The notes under the pieces: generated by a model
Databases searched by the model: none
Told to the model about the DNA's origin: nothing
Seen by the model: the letters and a program-made list of their open reading frames with translations, nothing else
Translations under genes and position numbers: made by a program
In this document: piece after piece, positions 37,230 to 48,576 of the stretch
How positions within the stretch are numbered: position 1 is the first letter of the stretch
Layout of the letters: each line of letters starts with the position of its first letter
Assembly: GCA_963736235.1 (NCBI GenBank)
Contig: CAVTOR010000030.1
Span: 124,001-188,000 of the forward strand
Source: CAVORB01 sp963736235
GTDB taxonomy: Bacteria; Pseudomonadota; Gammaproteobacteria; Chromatiales; Chromatiaceae
DNA: 64,000 bases
Direction: 5' to 3'

Positions 37230-39674
37230 TCAGGGAACGGATCGATCGGGTGCCGGCTTGAGCACCAGGGTCCCAATTCGGTCTCCGGGGTCTGGTCCGA
37301 ACCAGGGCCAGGGGTGGTAGTGTCCGGCGCGCCAGTCGTCGAGCTGGTCGTCCCGGTATCTGGAGAAGCGATGGCCCGACTGGCCGAGGGTGAGCGTTCC
37401 CTCGGTCTGGGTCCAGTCGGCCGGGCTGTAGACCACGCGCAGTGTGGGGATGAACAGGGCCGTGCCAGGGTCGTCCGGCGAGGTCTTCAAGGTGTTGAGG
37501 GTGTGCGTGTCGCCGCCCGTCGGCAGCGGGCCGAGACCGAAGAAGTCACCGAGTAAGGGGGTGCGCTCGAAGGCGTGGGGAAAGCTCACGTGGCGCAGGC
37601 GATCCAGGCGCTGCTCGCCCAGCTCTGGCTGCGTCTCGTCGAGCTTGGACTTGGCGCGGCGCAGGGCGCGCGCCCAGACGTGGCCGGGGCCTTCTGCCTC
37701 GGCGGTGACCACGTCATCCCAGAAGCTCGATCGTCCCGAGTGCAGCGCGGCCTCGAGGGCGTTGTAGCTCAAGAGGGCGACGGAGAGCAGGGCGGGCAGG
37801 TCCTCCCCCAGCTCATCGCCGAACAGCTCCTCGAACAGGGCCTGCCTGACCAGCACGAAAAGGGCAGCCGCCCGGCTCTCCGGCCCGAAGTCGCCTTCCC
37901 AGGTCATCAGGTACTCGTCGGCGATGCGCCTGGCCTCCGGGTCGATGAGGCGGATCTCCGGAGCAACCCGCCCCAGGGACTCTTTGAACCGTCTCGCCTC
38001 CAGGCTCACGCGGTCGAGTTGGATGTCGGTCATGTCGCGCGGGGTGAGCGCGATCCGCTGGCCCAGCAATTCCTCGATGCGCCTGGCTCGAAAGGGCGCC
38101 ATCCACGCATGTCCGAGGCTGGGTTGGTAGTCCTCGGGGACGGTGCGATTGTTGGCGGTGATCAGGGCGTACCCCCGGGGATTGAGAATGCCCGGGTTCT
38201 CCGTTTGGGGGACATAATCCTCCCAGCCGTAGCCGGGCTCCCATCCGGGTGATGGAAAGACCCCGGATCCCCGCCCGCGTCGCGGGATTGTGCCCGTCAC
38301 CTGCCAGGCGATGCCGCCGTCCCGGTGTGCCGCCATCAGGTTGAAGCAGGCACGCTTGAGCTCCAGGGATGCCGCGCGGGCCTCCTCCAGGGTGGATGCC
38401 GTGTTCAGCCCGAAGATCCCGGCGAGCGCTCTTTCCGGGACATCCGAGGTCCAGCGCAGCGCGAGCAGGTGGGGGGTGTCCACCGGCTCGAGATCCATGA
38501 GCGTGCCGGTGTTTGCGCCGAGAACCTCGTTGAGGATGACCCCGTGGCCGGTGCTACGCACGGTCAGGTGGTGCGGTTCCGCGTGGCCCCTGACGGTGAT
38601 CTCCTCCTGGCGCGAGACGATGGCCTCCTCGGCGCCGGCCGGGCGCGCTACCCGGTTGCCGTCCGGGGTCGGGCGTTCGACGAAGAGGTCCTGGGTGTCC
38701 GCCATGACCGTGGTCAAGCCCCATGCCAGGTCGTCGTTGTGGCCGATGAGGACCAAGGGGACACCCGGAAGCGCCACGCCCGCGGCGTGCAGTTCGGGCG
38801 CGCGCATCTCCAGCTCATACCAGATTCCGGGCAGGGTCGGGGCGAGATGGGTATCGTTTGCAAGCAGCGCGCCGCCGTCGGCGGTACGCTCGCCGGTCAC
38901 CGCCCAGGCATTGCTCGCGGCTCCCGGGGAGGGAAGGCCGAAGCCGGCGGGAAGCGTGAGCAGGCTCTCGATGCCGGCGGCGGACGCGGCGGCGAAGGAG
39001 GGGAGGTCCGTCGCATCGTCCGGGGCGGGGATGCCCTCGTCGCTCGGGAAGAGCTCGGCCGCGCGTTGGTTGCCCACACGTGCGGCGAGGCGCAGGAACA
39101 CCAGCTCCGAGCGCAGGTTGAAGGACAGGGTCCAGGCCAGGTACTCGCCGATGACCAGGCTATCCTCGGGGGTCCAGGGCGCTGGCTCGAACCTGGCGAT
39201 CAGATACTCCAGCGGAAGCCTGCCGACCGCCCGCTCACGATAGGCGTTCACGCCCGCCGCGTAGGCCTCCAGCATCTCCCGGTACGGCCCTTCCAGGGCA
39301 TCCAGCCCCTCCCGAGCGGCCTTCGCCAGCCCGATGGTGCGAAAGAAGCGGTCCGCCTTGAGCGCGTCTTCACCGAGCGCCTCCGCCAGGCGGCCGGAGG
39401 CGAGCCGGCGCAGCAGGTCCATCTGCCACATGCGTTCCGAGGCCACCACGTAGCCCTGCGCAAACAACAGGTCCTGCAGGCTCTCCGCCTCGATGCTCGG
39501 GACCGCATGGGCGCCATACCGCACGGTGATCGGCGCCGTTGGCCCCGCGAGCAAGATCTCCCCGGCGTAATGGGGCTCCGCGCGCTTGGCCGCCCAGAAC
39601 AGAAAAGCGCCCCCTATGGCGACGACGGCGAGCAGCGCGGCGAGACCGAGGAACAGGGTGCGGCGGACCATCAT
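37230..39674 (-). CDS. Penicillin-acylase family (S45) enzyme
   Basis: An 814-residue exported N-terminal nucleophile hydrolase. A membrane segment or signal peptide lies at about residues 5-29. The precursor is cut before Ser254 in SPGAASNAWAVTG, creating the nucleophile of the beta chain. Further features are YGAHAVPSIEAESLQDLLFAQGY (alpha chain), LPGVPLVLIGHNDDLAWGLT and LITANNRTVPEDY (oxyanion and Asn residues). Such enzymes hydrolyse amides, including acyl-homoserine lactones. The start has a CCGGAG site. The substrate cannot be told from sequence. Confidence 0.9.
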   Translation of the reverse strand: MMVRRTLFLGLAALLAVVAIGGAFLFWAAKRAEPHYAGEILLAGPTAPITVRYGAHAVPSIEAESLQDLLFAQGYVVASERMWQMDLLRRLASGRLAEALGEDALKADRFFRTIGLAKAAREGLDALEGPYREMLEAYAAGVNAYRERAVGRLPLEYLIARFEPAPWTPEDSLVIGEYLAWTLSFNLRSELVFLRLAARVGNQRAAELFPSDEGIPAPDDATDLPSFAAASAAGIESLLTLPAGFGLPSPGAASNAWAVTGERTADGGALLANDTHLAPTLPGIWYELEMRAPELHAAGVALPGVPLVLIGHNDDLAWGLTTVMADTQDLFVERPTPDGNRVARPAGAEEAIVSRQEEITVRGHAEPHHLTVRSTGHGVILNEVLGANTGTLMDLEPVDTPHLLALRWTSDVPERALAGIFGLNTASTLEEARAASLELKRACFNLMAAHRDGGIAWQVTGTIPRRGRGSGVFPSPGWEPGYGWEDYVPQTENPGILNPRGYALITANNRTVPEDYQPSLGHAWMAPFRARRIEELLGQRIALTPRDMTDIQLDRVSLEARRFKESLGRVAPEIRLIDPEARRIADEYLMTWEGDFGPESRAAALFVLVRQALFEELFGDELGEDLPALLSVALLSYNALEAALHSGRSSFWDDVVTAEAEGPGHVWARALRRAKSKLDETQPELGEQRLDRLRHVSFPHAFERTPLLGDFFGLGPLPTGGDTHTLNTLKTSPDDPGTALFIPTLRVVYSPADWTQTEGTLTLGQSGHRFSRYRDDQLDDWRAGHYHPWPWFGPDPGDRIGTLVLKPAPDRSVP

Positions 39675-39762
39675 GGCTCCGGGGACGGAACTGCGGGCAG
39701 TCCAGGGAAACAGAAAGCTCTGCGGTTGTCCACCGAAGCGGGAAGGGCGTCGGCTTGCCTGC

Positions 39763-40854
39763 TCAGCCGTGAAAGATGTCCCGATAGGCCACGTAGACGG
39801 CTGCCATCAGGGTCGGCCACACCACGAGCAGACCGAGCCCGAGGGGGAGTGCGCCCAGGAACGCCAGCCCCAGCGCGATCAGGCCGTAAAGCAGGAACGG
39901 TAGGACGTTGACCAGGCAGCCGGCAAAGCTCAGCCGCATCGCCTCCGCTGGCCCCAGGCCGTCGAGCACCACCAGGGCCGGGGCGAACAGGACCGCCATC
40001 ACCAGCGGCACGAACAGGAGAGACGCGATCAGCACCGTGGCCAGCACCCAGGGTCCGACCAGCTCGAACACGGCCTCGGAATCCTGCATCCGCGCCAGCT
40101 CCGACCCGGTCGCCGACATCAGCGGCGCCATAGCCGTTGCCAGCATGATTGCCGCGGCAACGGCGATAAGGATCGTGCCCGCGAGGTAGAGCACGCCGAT
40201 CAGGGCGAGCGGGCCGGCGTTGGCGGAGAAACCGGCGAACAGGTGCTCGACGCGAAGCGCGCGCCCCTGGTCCTGTTCGTTGGCGCCTAGCATCACCCCG
40301 CCGGCCAGGATCGGGCTCAGAATCGTGACGACGATGCCAGCGACGAAGGGGATCAGGCCGACGGCGACCGACAGGGCGACGAAGATGGCGGTGATCAGGA
40401 TCCAGGCCAAGGCGCCCGTCCTGAAGTGCCAGAACCCCCGCGCGACCCAGCTCAGACCGTGCGCGGCGGGGACCTTTCTCGGCCCGGCCGTGGGGTCCCG
40501 CGCAATCCCGCAATCCAGGCATTCGCCGCTGGCCATCCGCGCCGAGCCGCAGGTGGGGCAGCGTTCCGGCTGCTGTGTCCGGCCGAGCTCGTTCGATTCC
40601 ATGTCCGCCGGGCCGAGCGGCTCGGTTGGTTCGACCGCGACCGCCAGACCGGCCCGTTCGAGCGCGGAGCGATACTGCTCGGCGGCGATGGCGTCGATGT
40701 CGCGTTTGAGCACGCGCCGCTCTCCGCCCGACAGCAGCTCGCGCGCCCTGGCCTGCGGGACACCGAACAGGGACTGCAGACGCCTGGCGGCGTCCTCCGC
40801 CTTGGTATCGCCGATCAATTCTCCGAAGAACACGATCTGGAAGCGGTCGTCCAT
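39763..40854 (-). CDS. BPSS1780-like membrane protein with zinc ribbon
   Basis: A 363-residue protein. The N-terminal 75 residues are a small alpha-beta domain (FQIVFFGELIGDTKAEDAA). A zinc ribbon follows at about 98-117 (CPTCGSARM, ECLDCGI). The rest has about six membrane helices, with the family's FWHFRTGALAWILI entry and MRLSFAGCLVNVLPFLLYGL. The family is common in gamma- and betaproteobacteria and uncharacterised. It is 88 bp downstream of the penicillin-acylase start and on the same strand. Confidence 0.75.
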   Translation of the reverse strand: MDDRFQIVFFGELIGDTKAEDAARRLQSLFGVPQARARELLSGGERRVLKRDIDAIAAEQYRSALERAGLAVAVEPTEPLGPADMESNELGRTQQPERCPTCGSARMASGECLDCGIARDPTAGPRKVPAAHGLSWVARGFWHFRTGALAWILITAIFVALSVAVGLIPFVAGIVVTILSPILAGGVMLGANEQDQGRALRVEHLFAGFSANAGPLALIGVLYLAGTILIAVAAAIMLATAMAPLMSATGSELARMQDSEAVFELVGPWVLATVLIASLLFVPLVMAVLFAPALVVLDGLGPAEAMRLSFAGCLVNVLPFLLYGLIALGLAFLGALPLGLGLLVVWPTLMAAVYVAYRDIFHG

Positions 40855-41047
40855 CGGTGCGTTACCCCTTTGCCGAGATGCGAATTGGTTGCGCGAACCC
40901 TCTAATTGTAAAGGGTCACGAGCACAGAACGATCGGATTCAGGCGCCTGGCCGGCGATGATCCTGTCTTCGCGACGCCTGCGCCGTTATATTTTGCAGCT
41001 CAGTCAAACCCAAGGCCCGGCAGCCTCCAGCGGCGACCTTCTAGATC

Positions 41048-44000
41048 ATGCATCAGGCCAGTGTCCGAATCTTTGTGTCCTCGCCCGCGGACGTGGAACA
41101 CGAACGAGCGATCGTCAAGGATGTCATCGAGCGCCTGAGCCAGGATTTCCTGCCCTACTTCAGGATCGAGCCGGTGCTTTGGGAGCAGGAGGCATTGACC
41201 GCCGACAGAACCTTCCAGGCGGGCCTGGTGCGACCCGCGGACTGCCACATCGTCCTGGTCGTGCTTTGGACCCGGCTCGGCTTTCCGCTCCCCGAGGAGC
41301 CCTACGCGGGCATGACCGGCACCGAGTGGGAGTTCTTCGACGCCGTGGAAGGCCCCGCTAGCGGCGAGCGGCCGGAGGTCCTGGTCTACAAGAAGACCAA
41401 CCCGAAGCTGGTGGACATTACCAACCCGCAAGCGACGCTCGAGGCCATCGACGAGCGCAAGCGGCTGGAGGAGTTTTTCCAGCACAACTTCTTCAATCCC
41501 GATGGGTCATTCAAGCGCGCCTTCCGCACCTTCGATAGCGACGCCGCCTTCCGCAATCTGGTCGAGGTGCAGCTGCGCAAGCTGCTCAATCGCCGGGTTT
41601 TCGTCGAGAAGCGCGGGTCCGGCGCGCGGGATTGGGTGGGCAGTCCCTTCCGCGCGGATCGGCCCTACGAATTTGCCGATGAGCGCGTGTTTACCGGGCG
41701 TGAGAGCGAGACCCGAGATCTCATCGGCCGCCTGGAGGCCCTGTCGGATGCGGGTCGCGGCTTTCTGCTCGTCAGCGGGCCCGGCGGATGCGGCAAGTCC
41801 TCCCTGATTCGGGCGGGTCTCCTGCCGCGCCTGATGCGCCCGTATCAGATTGCCGGCGTGGCAGGTTGCCGCTGGTGCCTGACGGAGCCGGGAGCCGACC
41901 CCGGCGATCCGCTCCGTGCACTCGCCGAGGCCCTATGCGCCAAGGAGGTGCTGGGTGACCTGCTCTCCGCGATCGGGGTCGGTGCCGATCTCCTGCGCCG
42001 CACGCTGGCCGATGAGCCGGACCTGGCCGACGCCCAGATCACGGCCTCGCTGAACGGCCTGGCCGGCGCCCTGCGGGCCGAGGGCGGGGAGGAGGGGCCC
42101 GCTGTCCGTCTGGTCCTCGTCGTCGATCCGCTAGAGGGCCTGCTGTCCGACGAAATGCCACCGCGCCAACGGGAGCGCTATTGCAGGGCGCTGATGGCGC
42201 TTGCTGCGAACGGCTCGGCCTGGGTGGTGGCGGTGCTGGGTTCCGCGTACCTGAGAGATGTACCCCTTCTTGGCGATCTGGGCAGACTCGCTGCCGGCCC
42301 CGGCTGGATGGCGTTGGACGCGCCACCGGCGGTCCGGATCAGGCAGATCGTCGAGATTCCCGCGTTGGTCGCAGGTATCCAATACGAGTCCGAGGGCACG
42401 CACGGCGTGGTCGAAGCGCTCGAGACCGAGGCGAATCGCTTCCAGATGTGGCCGCCCCTGCTCGAGGGAACGCTCGACGCGCTCTACCGCGACAGCCTGG
42501 AACCCCGTGATGGCGAAATGGCGGAAAAGCGCGGCGATCGCCCGCGCCCGGGGTACCTGACGCTGCGGGCGCTGAAGGCCGCGGGCGGAATCGCCGGTGA
42601 GGCCGTCCGCCGCGCGGAGCGGGTCTGGGGGCAGCTGGATGCGGCCGCGCGCGATGCCTTGCCCATGCTCTGCAGGGCGGTGATGACCCTGGAGAAGGGT
42701 ACCGGGCCCTCCGCCCGTGTTGCCGATCTGACTACCCTCGAGTCGGTTCCCGACTGCCGGCGCCTGGTACACGCACTGATCCAGGCGCGCCTGCTCGTGA
42801 CCGATGCCGTCCCCGATCCCAATCTGCAGCTTGCGTGCCCGGCGCTCGACTTGAGCTTTCGTGGCTTGCTGGCGCGCGCGTTGCGGGTCACGGCCGCCAA
42901 GAGGTTACTGCGCGCTTCGGGCCGCCAGGGCGGCGCCATGCAACCTGTTGAAGACGACGATCGCCGGGATTCCGATCCCGAGGCCCCCGTCGAAACGGGT
43001 TGGCGCAGCTACTTCCCCACCGTCTCCCTGACCCATCCGGTCCTGCTCGAGGGATGGGGGCCGGTTCGGGACTGGCTTGCGCAGGAACAAAACCGGGACG
43101 CATTGCGCCGCCGCTACCAGATCACAAGGCAGGCGCGCCTGTGGAAGCGCACGGACTGCAACCTGGATTACCTGCTGAGCGATAGCGCGTACGCGGCCGC
43201 CGCGGAATTCGCTTCGAATTACCCCGCGGAGCTCGAACCCCTGGAGGAGGAGTTTCTCTCCCGCTCCAAGGACTATCTGCGCCTCCAGCGCCGCCGCCAC
43301 AGCCTGGTGCGCGTCACTGGCGTCGCCCTCGCCGGGTTACTGCTGCTTGCCTCCGGCACGGCCTTCTGGGCCTGGGGCGCCTCGCGCACGGCCACCGTGC
43401 ATCTGCACCGCAGCCTGCTCAACGAGGCGAATCTCGCCATCGCGAGAGGCAACACGCCGATGGCGGTGGCCATCGGGCTCGACGCCGGTCCATACTTGCC
43501 GCTGGCGGCGCTCGACGTGCTCAGCCGCGCCTTTACCACCAACCGGCTGGTTGCCATGGCGCAGCCGCCCGTGGTGGAAGGCCAAGTGCATGTGCCGCCA
43601 GCCTTTCGCGACGACGGCGAACGGCTCGCCACCTTCGCGCCCGGGCAGGGCGGCACGCTGTGGCGGCTCGACGCCGGGCGTTTCGTGCCGGAGCAGGTGA
43701 TCGCCGGCCCGCAACTGGACGTACGCGCCTTGGTGTTCGCTGGCCGGGGGCTGAAATCCGCGGTCTTCGCCATTGGCCCGCCTGGCGTTTGGCGTCTGCC
43801 CGTGCCCGTGGCGGGGACGCCGGCCGCGACTTACGCTTGCGCCGGGCTCGCAGGCCCGAGCGCCGTGGCCGTGGATGAGGCAGGGCGCTATCTCGCCTTC
43901 GCCCGGGAAACCGCGCCGCGGCGCGTCGGCGTGTGCATTTTGGATCTCGACAATCCGGACGCCCCGCCACTGGACGTGCCGATGGAGGACGGAGAGATCC

Positions 44001-45873
44001 GCAGCCTCGCCTTCTCGCCCGATGGCGATCGGTTGCTGACGGCTTCGCGAGAGGGACGCGCTCGCCTGCTGGATTCGCGCGACGGGCAGGTGTTGCTCGC
44101 CCTGCCGCAGGAAGGCCCGTTGCGGCGGCCGTTCAATCGCGCCGTCTTCGACGGCGAGGGAGAGCGCATCGCCATCGCCGCGGCGGACGAGCGGGTTCGC
44201 GTGTACGACGTCGATGGGGAACTGCTGCGGGAGCTGTTCCAGACCAGAAGCGCCGATCGCGTGGTCGACGTGCACAAGACGGCGGTGCGAGACGTCGCCT
44301 TTGGCCCGCAGGGACGTTACCTGGTCTCAGTGGACGACGCGGGCCAGGTGGTGCGCTGGGATCTCTCGGAAGACGCGTCGGCGACCGTGATCGGACAGCA
44401 TGAGCTCAGCGTCGAGCACGCGGTCCTCCAGCCGCCCGCCCGGCCTGGCGAGTCGGCGCTCGTGCTCACCGCCTCGCTCGACAAGACGGCTCGCCTGTGG
44501 GACTTCGACAGCGGCAAGGAGCTGGCGGAGTTCAGCCACGACGCCGCCGTATCCGACGCCCGTTTCAGCGCCGACGGGAGCCGTGTCCTGACCCGATCCG
44601 ATCTCGATGGGTCGGCCCGCCTCTGGAGCGTCACGCCCCGGTCCCGGGTCATGCACGCGCTGCCTCACGATGACCATGTCTGGCACCTCGACATGACTTC
44701 GGCGCCGGACGACGGGCGGGAAGGGCGCGACCTCCTGTGGCTCGGGACCGGAAGCTTCTCAGGCAGCGTGAAGGTCTGGAGTTACGATCGCGGGTCCCCT
44801 GACGCGATGCCAGAGCTTCTCTGGGATCTCCCCGGACACGAGGACAAGGTGCGGCGGGTCGGGTTCTCGCCCTCGGGGCGGCTGTTGGCCAGCGCGGCCT
44901 ATGACGGAACGGTGCGCGTGTCGGATCTGATGACCGGCTCCGCCGCGTGCGTGCTCACGCTTGGCGGTTGGGATGCGCAGGTGGAGGCTTATCACGCCCT
45001 GTTCGGCCCGGACGAGGACTGGCTGCTGACGTCGTCGAATGACGGCTCCGCGCCGCTGCGCCTGTGGGACCTACGCTCCTGCTCCGCATCGCCGGTGGCG
45101 CTCGCCGCCGGGAACGCGCGGATCCAAGCCGTGGCCTCGGCGCCGGGCGGGAACGGCAAGACGCTGATCGCGGCTGGGAGCGACGCGGGGGTGTTGCGTC
45201 TTTTTCTCTCGCGCCGGGGAGGAAGGTCGACACACGATGTGAGGTGGAGCTGGGCATTGGTCCCGTTCTCGACCTCGCCTTCGCGCCGAATGGCTCCTGG
45301 ATCGCGGCGGCCGGGGATAACGGCGAGGGCACTCTGATCGGGTTGAGCGCCGAGGGCTGTGCCGCGCCGGTCGCGCTCCGGGGTCATACGGGAAATCTCT
45401 ACAGCGTGGGCTTCGCGCCCGATAGCGAACGCCTCGTGACCGCCTCGCTGGATGGAACGGCGCGGATATGGAGCCTCTCCGGAGCGTCCCTGGCAACCCT
45501 GCGCGGACACAAGGACCGGATCTACCATGCGGAGTTCAGCCCCGACGGCCGCTGGGTGCTCACCGCCTCACGGGACGGTGTGCTACGGCTTTGGGAGGCG
45601 CCGCGGGAGGAGTCCGGCGACCTCTCGTCCTACCTAGTGCTCGATGGCGAGCTCGGCGGCGTGGCCTTCGCCGGGTTCAGTCCCGACGGTCACGAGGTCG
45701 CCGCTGCCTACTGGGAGAACGCCGCTGCGCTCTGGCGCCTGTGGGCGGAAGGCGACGCGTCATCGGCGCTGGAGGCCGCATGGGGCCCGGTGCGGTCGCG
45801 GCTCGCGATCGTGCGCGAGGCGGACCGCTTCCGGAGCGAGAATCAGCTCGGCGAGGACTTGCGGGGGCCTTGA
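41048..45873 (+). CDS. DUF4062 - STAND NTPase - transmembrane - WD40 protein (one frameshift)
   Basis: One missing T (near 45201, a run of T) separates two frames that together give about 1608 residues. Order: DUF4062 domain at 1-150 (VRIFVSSPADVEHERAIVKD, a TIR-like fold often at the start of STAND proteins); P-loop at about 243-252 (GPGGCGKSSL) with RAGLLPRL typical of the novel STAND group, and LVLVVDPLEG as Walker B; winged-helix and alpha region to about 740; one membrane helix at about 755-778; and about 14 WD40 repeats, two seven-blade propellers, with DGxARLW and DxTxRLWD patterns. It is probably a membrane-bound sensor whose N-terminal domain is the effector. Defence, signalling or cell-death roles are inferred. 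Confidence 0.82.
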
Positions 45874-45903
45874 TGGCAAAAGGAGCAGAGCATCAGGCGC
45901 TGC

Positions 45904-46806
45904 TCAGCCATAGATCAGCGCGAGCAGTCCCACCAGCATGACCGCGCTTCCCGCCAGCTTCTCCGGGATGTGATGCTCCCGGTAGAAGATGCGTCCGAGC
46001 AGGACGGAGAAAATCCCCCCGGTGCGCTTCACCGACATCGCGTAGGAGGCGAGGGTCAGGCTCAGGGCGATCTGGTCGGCGATGCGCATGAGCGCGAACA
46101 GCACCCCGAGCAACAACAAGGGCTTGGCCTCGCGGCGGAGATTGTCGTTGACCACCTCGCGGTAGAAGTGCCGGTCCTGCAGGCTGAACAGCGCGTACAG
46201 GACGATCGGGTTGACGATCGCCACCATCACGGAGAACGACAGCGGATCGCTCAGTCCGATGCCGACGCGGCCCAGGGTGGCGGCGATGGCGAAGCAGAGG
46301 GCGGCGAGTAGGCTGAAGCGGCTGCCGGGCACGGCGATGAGGCGTATCAGCGGCGTGTACCAGTGCTCGATCTCCCGTTCGAGGCTCAGCACGTAACCGC
46401 CGGCAACGAGCAGCGCGATGCCGATCAACCCAAGTACGCCGGGCGTATCGCCGGTGATCAGCCATTCGATGACGACGACGAACCCCGGGGTGAGCGAGAT
46501 CACGGGCCCCACCAGCGAGATCTCGCCGATGGTGATGGCGTGATTCAATGACCAGCCTCCCAGTCCGGAGATCAGTCCGCCGAGCAGCACCGCGGAGAGA
46601 TAGCGCCAGTCGCCGAGCGGAAAGTCGTGGTTCCAGACTATCAGCGGCAAGGTGACCACCAGACTGGCCAGGTTGACATAGAGGGTCAACGCCTTGGCGG
46701 AAAAGCTGAAGCTCAGGTGCTTGGTGACCGCGAGCCGCGAGGCATGGAAGAAGGCCGAGAGCAGCGAGAACAGGATCCAGAAGGGGGCGAGACCGGAGAA
46801 ATCCAT
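45904..46806 (-). CDS. EamA/DMT-family transporter
   Basis: A 300-residue protein with ten predicted membrane helices in two repeats, the DMT layout: FWILFSLLSAFFHASRLAV (helix 1), LLGGLISGLGGWSLNHAI, ISLVGPVISLTPGFVVVIEW, later LLLLGVLFALMRIADQIALSL and KLAGSAVMLVGLLALIYG. Substrates of this family are small metabolites. It converges on the WD40 gene with a gap of about 30 bp and starts about 57 bp before the next upstream gene. Confidence 0.86.
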   Translation of the reverse strand: MDFSGLAPFWILFSLLSAFFHASRLAVTKHLSFSFSAKALTLYVNLASLVVTLPLIVWNHDFPLGDWRYLSAVLLGGLISGLGGWSLNHAITIGEISLVGPVISLTPGFVVVIEWLITGDTPGVLGLIGIALLVAGGYVLSLEREIEHWYTPLIRLIAVPGSRFSLLAALCFAIAATLGRVGIGLSDPLSFSVMVAIVNPIVLYALFSLQDRHFYREVVNDNLRREAKPLLLLGVLFALMRIADQIALSLTLASYAMSVKRTGGIFSVLLGRIFYREHHIPEKLAGSAVMLVGLLALIYG

Positions 46807-46863
46807 CGATTGCTTGTCGACTGGGCGTGAAGGCTCGGGGTGCGGTCGGATTGTCAGGGAGGC

Positions 46864-48294
46864 CTATGCCTCGCGCCAGCCCCGTTCCAGGTCTGCGAAC
46901 CGGCGCACGGGGCCAAACTCCAACCCGGCGGTTCCGGCCAGGCGCTCGGTGTTGTATTCGGCGAAAGCGCGCTGAAACCGGGCGCGTCGATGCCAGCTTT
47001 CGGGCTCGAACGAGCCGATTCCCCGCAGGATGCGTACGCTGGGAACCCGTCCCAGGCCCACGAGTCCAGCCCCGCCGATGGCCGAGAACAGCTTGGTTTG
47101 CAGGATCAGATAGAGGGTCTCGGCATCATGGAGGGTTCGCCCGCGGGTGTTGGAAAACGGCGCATACAGATTCAACGAGTAGCAGGGCAGGTTCAGGCTC
47201 ATGTGGTGCTTGCGCAGGCCGGGTGCACCGCGCTTGAATCGATCTGCCAGGGCGGGGCGCAGATCGCGCAGTCGGTCCGCGAGGTGTGCCAGCCCGGCGC
47301 GGGAGGGCTCCGACCAGGACAGATCCCGCAGGTTGTCCCGGATCCGCGCTCGCGGCAACAGTGGGTGACGGCGCCAGGGGGGCGGCGGTGCCGTCTCTCC
47401 GGTAAATGCCGAGAGGACTTGCGCGCCCGCTTGCTCGAGCCGCAAGTGGATGCGGCGTACGAGCGCCTCGAGGGCGGGGTCATCGAGCACCCCCCATCCC
47501 GGCAGGCGCAGGAGACAGCCCATGGGCCGACTGCCCTCGATCACCGCCTGATGGTCGATCGGCAATAACTCCGCCCCGTGGATCCCGAGCGGCAGGTCAC
47601 CGAGGGCGTCGCGGATCAGGTGTGCGCCAACGAACGCCAGCGGATCGAGGGACTGCCGTCGCAGGTGCAGGTCCTCAATCTCGCCCAAGGTCCCCGCGCG
47701 GGAGAGCGCGGCAAGCTCGTCCCGGCGCCAGTACAGCAGGTGGATATGCAGTTGCTTGTTAGCCTGGCAGCTCTCGCGGTCTTGGGTGCCGGGATCACAG
47801 TTGAGCGCGATATGCATGCGTCCGCCATCCAGGTCGAGCTCCCGCATCATCTCGGGTTCGGACACGAACGCCGCGAAGCTCGCCGCGCTGCGCCAAAGCA
47901 GTTGCCCGCCGATCGGCGGAGCGTCGACGGGCGCGGGTTGCGGCGGTTGGTGCATGGCGCTGACCATGAGGTCGTACAGGGCGTGGGGCGAGGCCTTGTC
48001 GACCAGGGCGAAGCGCGCGCCGCCGGTGTCAATCACCTGGATCATGCGGCGGCGGTAGCGCGTCGCGGGATCCGGGTGCTCTTGCTCTTCAGTGGTGAGA
48101 GCGAAGACCGGTGGGGGGCCTGGAATGCATACCTGGCTCCAGGCAACGGGCAGGCCGCTTGCCGTCGTTGGGTAGAGGCCGGAAAGCGCGTCGGTGGGTT
48201 TGGATTGAGGCACTTGGTGCGAGTCGCCTGTGTTCGCCGCGACCGCCGCGACGCTGGATGGGCAGAGCGCCTGCGCGCCGCCGCCTGGATGCAT
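46864..48294 (-). CDS. Hypothetical protein with an HxH motif
   Basis: A 476-residue soluble protein of a family I do not recognise. The stretch ANKQLHIHLLYWRRDELAAL (around residue 180) has an HIH motif like the histidine triad fold, and GRMHIALNCDPG comes before it. Later parts are helical, with GLRKHHMSLNLPCYSLNLYAPFS. The ATG at 48294 is one choice, giving MHPGGGAQ; a TTG-start frame extends to 48342 and a shorter ATG lies further in. A nucleotide-binding role is possible but unproven. Confidence 0.6.
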   Translation of the reverse strand: MHPGGGAQALCPSSVAAVAANTGDSHQVPQSKPTDALSGLYPTTASGLPVAWSQVCIPGPPPVFALTTEEQEHPDPATRYRRRMIQVIDTGGARFALVDKASPHALYDLMVSAMHQPPQPAPVDAPPIGGQLLWRSAASFAAFVSEPEMMRELDLDGGRMHIALNCDPGTQDRESCQANKQLHIHLLYWRRDELAALSRAGTLGEIEDLHLRRQSLDPLAFVGAHLIRDALGDLPLGIHGAELLPIDHQAVIEGSRPMGCLLRLPGWGVLDDPALEALVRRIHLRLEQAGAQVLSAFTGETAPPPPWRRHPLLPRARIRDNLRDLSWSEPSRAGLAHLADRLRDLRPALADRFKRGAPGLRKHHMSLNLPCYSLNLYAPFSNTRGRTLHDAETLYLILQTKLFSAIGGAGLVGLGRVPSVRILRGIGSFEPESWHRRARFQRAFAEYNTERLAGTAGLEFGPVRRFADLERGWREA

Positions 48295-48576
48295 GCCACC
48301 CGGGACCGGGCGAATGGTACGCGGGCAGGCCCCGGTCTTCAACGGGACGGCGAATAACAGGGGGCGGCCTCCATTTCCGCCGCGGAGCCCGGGACGCGCG
48401 CCGGGCGGGATCGCGGCTCGCGTGCCGTGTCGGGTTCAGGGGCGGTTCAGCGTCCCGCGCATAGGATGGTTCCCGAGGATGGGCAATCGCCCGCTTCCGT
48501 GGATCGCAGCAGTGAAGGCGCGCCGCGCTTTCGTTTCTGATCCATGCATCGTTGACGGACGGATAAGGAGAGCAAC

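Noticed and set aside
41048..45873. Call as a confirmed anti-phage gene
   Set aside because: Domain order is suggestive only; no other defence gene is in the vicinity.
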